DNA of 35,164 nucleotides. Origin: an uncultured Bacteroidales bacterium (GTDB taxonomy: Bacteria; Bacteroidota; Bacteroidia; Bacteroidales; Muribaculaceae). The DNA lies in NCBI GenBank assembly GCA_902792895.1, contig CADBBK010000024.1, forward strand, positions 1 through 35,164, given 5' to 3'. Both the position numbers and the translations under genes were made by a program. Positions within the stretch are counted from its first letter, which is position 1, and each line of letters begins with the position of its first letter. The notes beneath the pieces were generated by a model that was not told where the DNA came from, did not search any database, and saw nothing but the letters and a program-made list of their open reading frames with translations. Shown one piece after another: positions 30,638 through 35,164 of the stretch.

Positions 30638-30815
30638 GCCATTCAGCGAGAGGGTCGAGTCATTTTTTTTCGTGCGTAGCACGAGTGGCATGCTTGGATG
30701 AAATGGAAGGGTGACATTTTGTCGGTTGGCGCGGTTTTTGCAGTACAGAATTGCAATAATACTCCTGTCAATAAAAAAAGTTGCTCTACCCGCTACAGGA
30801 TTGAGAAAAAAATAG

Positions 30816-30823
30816 TATCTTTG
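30816..30823 (+). promoter_or_regulatory. -7 box (TATCTTTG) of clpP-clpX
   Basis: TATCTTTG fits TAnnTTTG and lies 36 bases ahead of the clpP start codon. No clear -33 TTG is seen at the expected spacing. Confidence 0.58.
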
Positions 30824-30858
30824 AACACAAAATATTTATCAACCATCATTATTTATTT

Positions 30859-31566
30859 ATGGAAAACGACTTCAGAAAATTCGCAGTACATCATTTAGGC
30901 ATGAACGGATTGGCTCTTGACCAGTTTGCTGCCGGCGTGTCCAGTAACTATATTTCGCCCACCATTATGGAGGAGCGCAAACTCAATGTCACTCAGCTCG
31001 ACGTGTTCTCCCGATTGATGATGGACCGCATTATCTTCCTGGGCACCCAGGTCGATGACTATACGGCCAACGTCATTCAGGCCCAGCTGCTGTACCTCGA
31101 CAGCTCGGACCCCGGCAAGGACATCTCCCTGTACATTAATTCGCCTGGTGGCTCGGTATATGCCGGTCTGGGCATTTATGACACGATGCAGTATATCCAG
31201 AGCGACGTATCGACCATCTGCACCGGCATGGCAGCATCGATGGCTGCCGTACTGCTCGTCGCAGGTCAGAAAGACAAGCGCTTTGCCCTCAAGCACAGCC
31301 GCGTGATGATCCACCAGCCGATGGGCGGCATCAGTGGACAGGCATCAGATATTGAAATCACCTCGCGTGAAATCCTCAAGCTCAAGCAGGAGCTTTACAC
31401 CATCATCAGCGACCACTCGGGACAGCCCTACGACAAGGTCTATGCCGACAGTGACCGCGATTATTGGATGACTGCAGCCGAAGCCAAGGAATATGGCATG
31501 ATTGACAAGGTCCTCATTCGTGAAAATCCTGCTTCCTCGCCTGCAGTGGACTCAAATGAAGGGTAA
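30859..31566 (+). CDS. clpP: ATP-dependent Clp protease proteolytic subunit ClpP
   Basis: The 235-residue protein is the serine peptidase that forms the double-heptamer chamber served by ClpX. The triad is Ser127 (TGMAASMAA), His152 (MIHQP) and Asp201 (DRDYWM); the spacings Ser-His 25 and His-Asp 49 are those of E. coli ClpP. The oxyanion GG lies in NSPGGSV. The N-terminal part before the fold (about 30 residues) is longer than in E. coli and may be a pro-sequence. It is followed after seven bases by clpX. Confidence 0.97.
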   Translation: MENDFRKFAVHHLGMNGLALDQFAAGVSSNYISPTIMEERKLNVTQLDVFSRLMMDRIIFLGTQVDDYTANVIQAQLLYLDSSDPGKDISLYINSPGGSVYAGLGIYDTMQYIQSDVSTICTGMAASMAAVLLVAGQKDKRFALKHSRVMIHQPMGGISGQASDIEITSREILKLKQELYTIISDHSGQPYDKVYADSDRDYWMTAAEAKEYGMIDKVLIRENPASSPAVDSNEG

Positions 31567-31573
31567 CTGAACC

Positions 31574-32830
31574 ATGGCCAAGAAGAAGGAAAGTAACTCA
31601 TTATATTGCAGTTTCTGCGGTCGCAGTGACCGCGAGGTTGAATTGATGCTTCCGGGCATGAACGGTTGCATCTGCAACGATTGTGCCGAGCGTGCCGTCG
31701 AGCTCTCTCATGAGTACCTCGAAAAAATGCGCACCTCGACCTTGACCGACCTTGACATGGACTCGCTGCCCAAGCCCGACGAAATCAAGGCTTACCTCGA
31801 CCAGTATGTTATCGGCCAGGACACGGCTAAGCGTTACCTCTCGGTGGCGGTTTACAACCACTACAAGCGCTTGAACCAGCGTCGTGACGACGACATCGAT
31901 ATCGAGAAGAGCAATATCATCATCGTGGGGCCAACGGGAACAGGAAAAACTTTGCTGGCGAGGACCATCGCACGCATGCTCAAGGTGCCCTTTGCCATTG
32001 TCGATGCCACGGTGCTTACCGAGGCCGGCTATGTGGGCGAGGACATCGAGAGCCTGTTGACGAGGCTGCTGGCGGCCTGTGACTACAACGTGGCCGAGGC
32101 CGAGCGAGGCATCGTCTTCATCGACGAGATTGATAAAATTGCCCGCAAGGGTGACAACCCCAGCATCACGCGAGACGTGAGCGGCGAGGGCGTGCAGCAG
32201 GGACTGCTCAAGCTGCTGGAGGGCTCTGTGGTCAACGTGCCTCCTCAAGGCGGGCGCAAGCATCCCGAGCAGAAGATGATTGCCGTCGATACCAAGAACA
32301 TTTTGTTTATCTGCGGTGGCGCTTTTGAGGGCATTGAACGCAAGATTGCCCAGCGCATGAACACCCAGGTGGTAGGCTTTGGCGCCTCGGGCAACCACGT
32401 GAGCAAGAGTGACCGCGACAAGCTGTTGCACTTTGTTGCTCCCCAGGACCTGCGCAGCTATGGCTTGATTCCCGAGATTGTGGGACGTCTGCCCATCCTC
32501 ACCAACCTGGAACCGCTGGACCGCGACGCGCTGCTGCGCATCCTCACCGAGCCCAAGAACGCCATCGTCAAGCAATACAAGAAACTGCTCGAGATGGACG
32601 GTGTGGATCTTGTTATCGAGGACGACGTGCTGGGATTCATTGTTGACAAGGCCATCGAGTACAAATTGGGTGCACGCGGCTTGCGCAGCCTGTTCGAGAC
32701 CATCATGATTGACGTGATGTTCCAGGCTCCGTCGATGAAAAAGAAGAAGTACGTGCTCACCCGTGAGTTTGCCGAGCGACAGCTCTCGAAGTCCAATTTT
32801 GAATTGTTGGCATCGACAACGATGGGATAA
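31574..32830 (+). CDS. clpX: ATP-dependent Clp protease ATP-binding subunit ClpX
   Basis: The 418-residue AAA+ unfoldase starts with a C4 zinc-binding domain (Cys12, Cys15, Cys34, Cys37). Walker A GPTGTGKT spans residues 119-126; the Walker [10 protein letters not shown] follows. The pore loop GYVGED is intact, and VVGFGA is the equivalent of the IGF loop that docks on ClpP. Sensor and C-terminal lid regions ([11 protein letters not shown]) are present. It delivers substrates to ClpP and is in the same operon. Confidence 0.97.
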   Translation: MAKKKESNSLYCSFCGRSDREVELMLPGMNGCICNDCAERAVELSHEYLEKMRTSTLTDLDMDSLPKPDEIKAYLDQYVIGQDTAKRYLSVAVYNHYKRLNQRRDDDIDIEKSNIIIVGPTGTGKTLLARTIARMLKVPFAIVDATVLTEAGYVGEDIESLLTRLLAACDYNVAEAERGIVFIDEIDKIARKGDNPSITRDVSGEGVQQGLLKLLEGSVVNVPPQGGRKHPEQKMIAVDTKNILFICGGAFEGIERKIAQRMNTQVVGFGASGNHVSKSDRDKLLHFVAPQDLRSYGLIPEIVGRLPILTNLEPLDRDALLRILTEPKNAIVKQYKKLLEMDGVDLVIEDDVLGFIVDKAIEYKLGARGLRSLFETIMIDVMFQAPSMKKKKYVLTREFAERQLSKSNFELLASTTMG

Positions 32831-32854
32831 CGGCTTGAGCCGTCAGAATTTTAA

Positions 32855-32906
32855 CCGCGATTCGCGCATCAGGGACAGACGTTTCCGTTGCGCGAATCGC
32901 GTTTTT
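32855..32906 (+). terminator. Strong terminator of clpP-clpX
   Basis: A 13-bp perfect stem (CGCGATTCGCGCA with TGCGCGAATCGCG) surrounds a 20-base loop and is followed by TTTTTT at 32901-32906. It lies 25 bases beyond the clpX stop codon. Confidence 0.92.
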
Positions 32907-32987
32907 TGATACATGGTTAACTCAGGGCTGTAAATCGCTAATTGATAGTGCTAACGGGTGCGGGAGAAAATATTTTTTCTGAAAATA

Positions 32988-33019
32988 TTTGTGCTGTTCA
33001 CAAAATGGTAGTATATTTG
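32988..33019 (+). promoter_or_regulatory. Promoter of recQ with an internal inverted repeat
   Basis: TTTG (32988-32991), 20 bases, then TATATTTG (33012-33019) fits the Bacteroidetes pattern. An inverted repeat TTTGTG-N5-CACAAA (32988-33004) overlaps the -33 element and the spacer, where a repressor could act. The start codon is at 33050. Confidence 0.7.
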
Positions 33020-33049
33020 TGAAATCATTGAACCCTAAACCTAATTATT

Positions 33050-35164
33050 ATGGCGAAGAACATCGAGTTGATATCGGCTTTGAAGGAATACTTTGGCTTT
33101 GAGACGTTTAAAGGAAACCAGGAAGCAATTATCGAGAACCTGCTTGCCGAGCATGACACCTTTGTGCTCATGCCCACTGGCGGCGGTAAATCGTTGTGCT
33201 ACCAGTTGCCTGCACGCATCATGGAGGGTACTGCCATTGTTATATCACCGCTCATCGCGTTGATGAAGAACCAGGTCGATGCCATGCGCAGTTACAGTGA
33301 GGAAGACGGTATAGCGCATTTCTTGAATTCTTCGCTCACCAAGCAGGCCATCGAGGAGGTGAAAAAGGACGTGCGCAGCGGCCGCACCAAGTTGCTGTAT
33401 GTCGCTCCCGAGTCGCTGACCAAGGAGGACAATGTCGCTTTCCTCCAGGATGTGCCCATCTCGTTCTTTGCCATCGATGAGGCCCATTGTATCTCGGAGT
33501 GGGGACATGACTTCCGCCCTGAGTACCGCAACATCCGCCCGATCATCAACCGACTGGGTGTGAGGCCCATTATCGCCTTGACCGCTACTGCCACCCCCAA
33601 GGTGCAGCACGATATCCAGAAGAATCTGGGCATGACCGATGCCGCTGTGTTCAAGTCATCGTTCAACCGTCCCAACCTGTACTACGAGGTAAGGCCCAAG
33701 AGCAAGGACGTGGACCGCGAGATTATCAAGTTCATCAAGGCCAACGAGGGCAAGTCGGGCATCATCTACTGCCTTAGCCGCAAGCGCGTTGAGGAACTGG
33801 CCGAGGTGTTGAGGCTGAACGATATCAAGGCTCTGCCTTACCATGCTGGTATGGAGAGTGCGGTGCGCAGCGCCAATCAGGATGCGTTCCTCAGCGAGGA
33901 CGTGGATGTGATTGTCGCTACCATCGCCTTCGGTATGGGTATCGACAAGCCCGACGTGAGGTTTGTCATCCACTACGACATCCCCAAGAGCCTGGAGGGT
34001 TACTACCAGGAAACGGGACGTGCTGGGCGTGACGGCGGCGAGGGCAAGTGCATCACCTTCTATTCCCGTAAGGACCTGGACAAACTCGAGAAATTCATGC
34101 AGAGCAAGCCCATTGCCGAGCGCGAAATCGGCAAGCAGCTGTTGCTCGAGACGCGCGACTATGCCGAGTCGTCGGTGTGCCGTCGTCGCTCGCTGCTGCA
34201 CTACTTCGGCGAGACTTACGACCAGGACAACTGCGGCAACTGCGACAACTGCATCAAGCCCAAGAAACGCGTCGAGGCCGGCGAGGAACTGCGTGCTGCC
34301 ATCGACACGATATTGGTGCTGCGTGAGCGTTTCAAGCCCGAGTATATCGCCCACGTGATGATGGGCGACGCCACCAAGGACATCCTGGACTACAAGCACA
34401 ACGAGTTGGAAGTGTTCGGCTGTGCTGAGGGCCGTAGCGAGCAATTCCTGCTGGCGGTCATACGTCAGGGTGTGTTTGCCGATTATCTGTCCAAGGATAT
34501 CGAGAACTATGGCGCCATCAAGGTCACCAAGCAGGGACGTGAGTTCCTCAAGGGACGCGAGAAATTCTGGATTGTCGAGGACAACGAGTATACCGAGATG
34601 GTCGACGAGGAGATTCACGGTGGAGGCAGCGGGGCTGTCGACTCGCAGCTGTTCAACATCCTCAAGGACCTGCGCCGCAAGATTGCCAAGCAGCACGGGC
34701 TTCCCCCTTACGTCATCTTCCAGGATCCTTCACTCGATGCCATGGCCACGACCTATCCCATTACCATCGATGAGCTGCAGAACATCCCTGGAGTGGGACC
34801 GGGCAAGGCAAAACGTTACGGCACGGAGTTTATCGAGCTCATCAAGAAATATGTCGAGGAGAACGAGATTGAGCGTCCCGAGGACATGCGCGTGCGCACC
34901 GTCGCCAACAAGAGCAAGAACAAGATCGAGCTCATCACCGCCATCGACCGCAAGGTGCCCCTGGATGTTTTGGCCGAGAGCAAGGGGTTGGAATTCAGTG
35001 AGTTGCTCGATGAATTGGAGGCCATTGTCTATAGTGGCACCAAGATCAACGTGTCCTATTACATTGACGATTGCCTCGATACCGATATTGTGGAGGACAT
35101 CTTCAGCTACTTCAAGGAGAGCGATACCGACGATATCGAAACTGCCATGGAGGAACTGGGTGAG
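33050..35164 (+). CDS. recQ: ATP-dependent DNA helicase RecQ, partial (runs off the window end)
   Basis: 705 codons are present without a stop, so only the extreme C-terminus is missing. Motif I MPTGGGKS (residues 41-48), the DEAH box IDEAHCISEWGHDFRPEY (from 142) and motif VI ETGRAGRDG mark a superfamily 2 RecQ helicase. The RQC domain has the zinc-binding Cys set VCRRR and CGNCDNC. An HRDC domain follows (PPYVIFQDPSLDAMA, IPGVGPGKAKRYG). A further acidic extension reaches the edge. RecQ unwinds DNA 3' to 5' in recombination repair. The ATG at 33050 (MAKNIELISALKEYFGF) is the first ATG after the promoter. Together with uvrA it gives two DNA repair genes in the window, but not in one operon. 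Confidence 0.96.
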   Translation, partial: MAKNIELISALKEYFGFETFKGNQEAIIENLLAEHDTFVLMPTGGGKSLCYQLPARIMEGTAIVISPLIALMKNQVDAMRSYSEEDGIAHFLNSSLTKQAIEEVKKDVRSGRTKLLYVAPESLTKEDNVAFLQDVPISFFAIDEAHCISEWGHDFRPEYRNIRPIINRLGVRPIIALTATATPKVQHDIQKNLGMTDAAVFKSSFNRPNLYYEVRPKSKDVDREIIKFIKANEGKSGIIYCLSRKRVEELAEVLRLNDIKALPYHAGMESAVRSANQDAFLSEDVDVIVATIAFGMGIDKPDVRFVIHYDIPKSLEGYYQETGRAGRDGGEGKCITFYSRKDLDKLEKFMQSKPIAEREIGKQLLLETRDYAESSVCRRRSLLHYFGETYDQDNCGNCDNCIKPKKRVEAGEELRAAIDTILVLRERFKPEYIAHVMMGDATKDILDYKHNELEVFGCAEGRSEQFLLAVIRQGVFADYLSKDIENYGAIKVTKQGREFLKGREKFWIVEDNEYTEMVDEEIHGGGSGAVDSQLFNILKDLRRKIAKQHGLPPYVIFQDPSLDAMATTYPITIDELQNIPGVGPGKAKRYGTEFIELIKKYVEENEIERPEDMRVRTVANKSKNKIELITAIDRKVPLDVLAESKGLEFSELLDELEAIVYSGTKINVSYYIDDCLDTDIVEDIFSYFKESDTDDIETAMEELGE

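Overview
The window looks like chromosomal DNA of a Bacteroidales bacterium, possibly Muribaculaceae or Prevotellaceae; the exact family is not certain. Three things point there. Most transcription units start behind the Bacteroidetes promoter pattern TTG/TTTG, 19-21 bases, then TAnnTTTG. The genes have no regular Shine-Dalgarno sites. The gene content is typical of the order: RprXY, GH57 amylase with a debranching enzyme, type B L31, an EF-G2-like paralogue, a DUF3667 protein, and a BspA-like protein with a dockerin-type end. No rRNA, tRNA, CRISPR, insertion sequence or prophage was seen.

Layout. 1-6050: a leftward group with a lipid/diacylglycerol kinase-like gene at its head, then glycogen debranching enzyme, a glycogen synthase-like glycosyltransferase and a GH57 amylase with a histone-like tail. 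6071-8001: rightward membrane proteins (DUF308-like and DUF3667), followed by a broken DUF3667 paralogue with an in-frame TGA. 8009-11364: leftward L31 type B and the trkA-trkH potassium uptake pair. 11501-12398: a CpsB/YwqE-like PHP phosphatase. 12417-15712: leftward acyltransferase, and the rprX-rprY two-component pair. 15789-18103: an EF-G paralogue with degenerate GTPase motifs. 18199-19368: hemW. 19400-22964: leftward uvrA and an AlkD-like gene. 23328-26457: a large secreted BspA-like repeat protein flanked by short intergenic repeats. 26782-28095: two YtxH-like proteins, a holin-family membrane protein and a basic protein, behind a near-perfect sigma-54 promoter. 28203-28940: an ECF-type sigma factor. 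29101-32906: tig, clpP and clpX, a protein-quality-control block. 32988-end: recQ, cut off by the window edge.

The least expected observations are the sigma-54 promoter with a 21-bp-spaced upstream repeat in front of the YtxH/holin cassette, the DUF3667 relic whose TGA falls exactly at a tryptophan of its neighbour, the loss of key GTPase residues in the EF-G paralogue, and the 3-4-4-3 nested repeat design of the BspA-like protein. Several gene starts were moved downstream of the longest open frame because the longer start lies inside or upstream of the promoter. Most of the rest is ordinary core genome; no clearly new multi-gene defence or mobile system was found.
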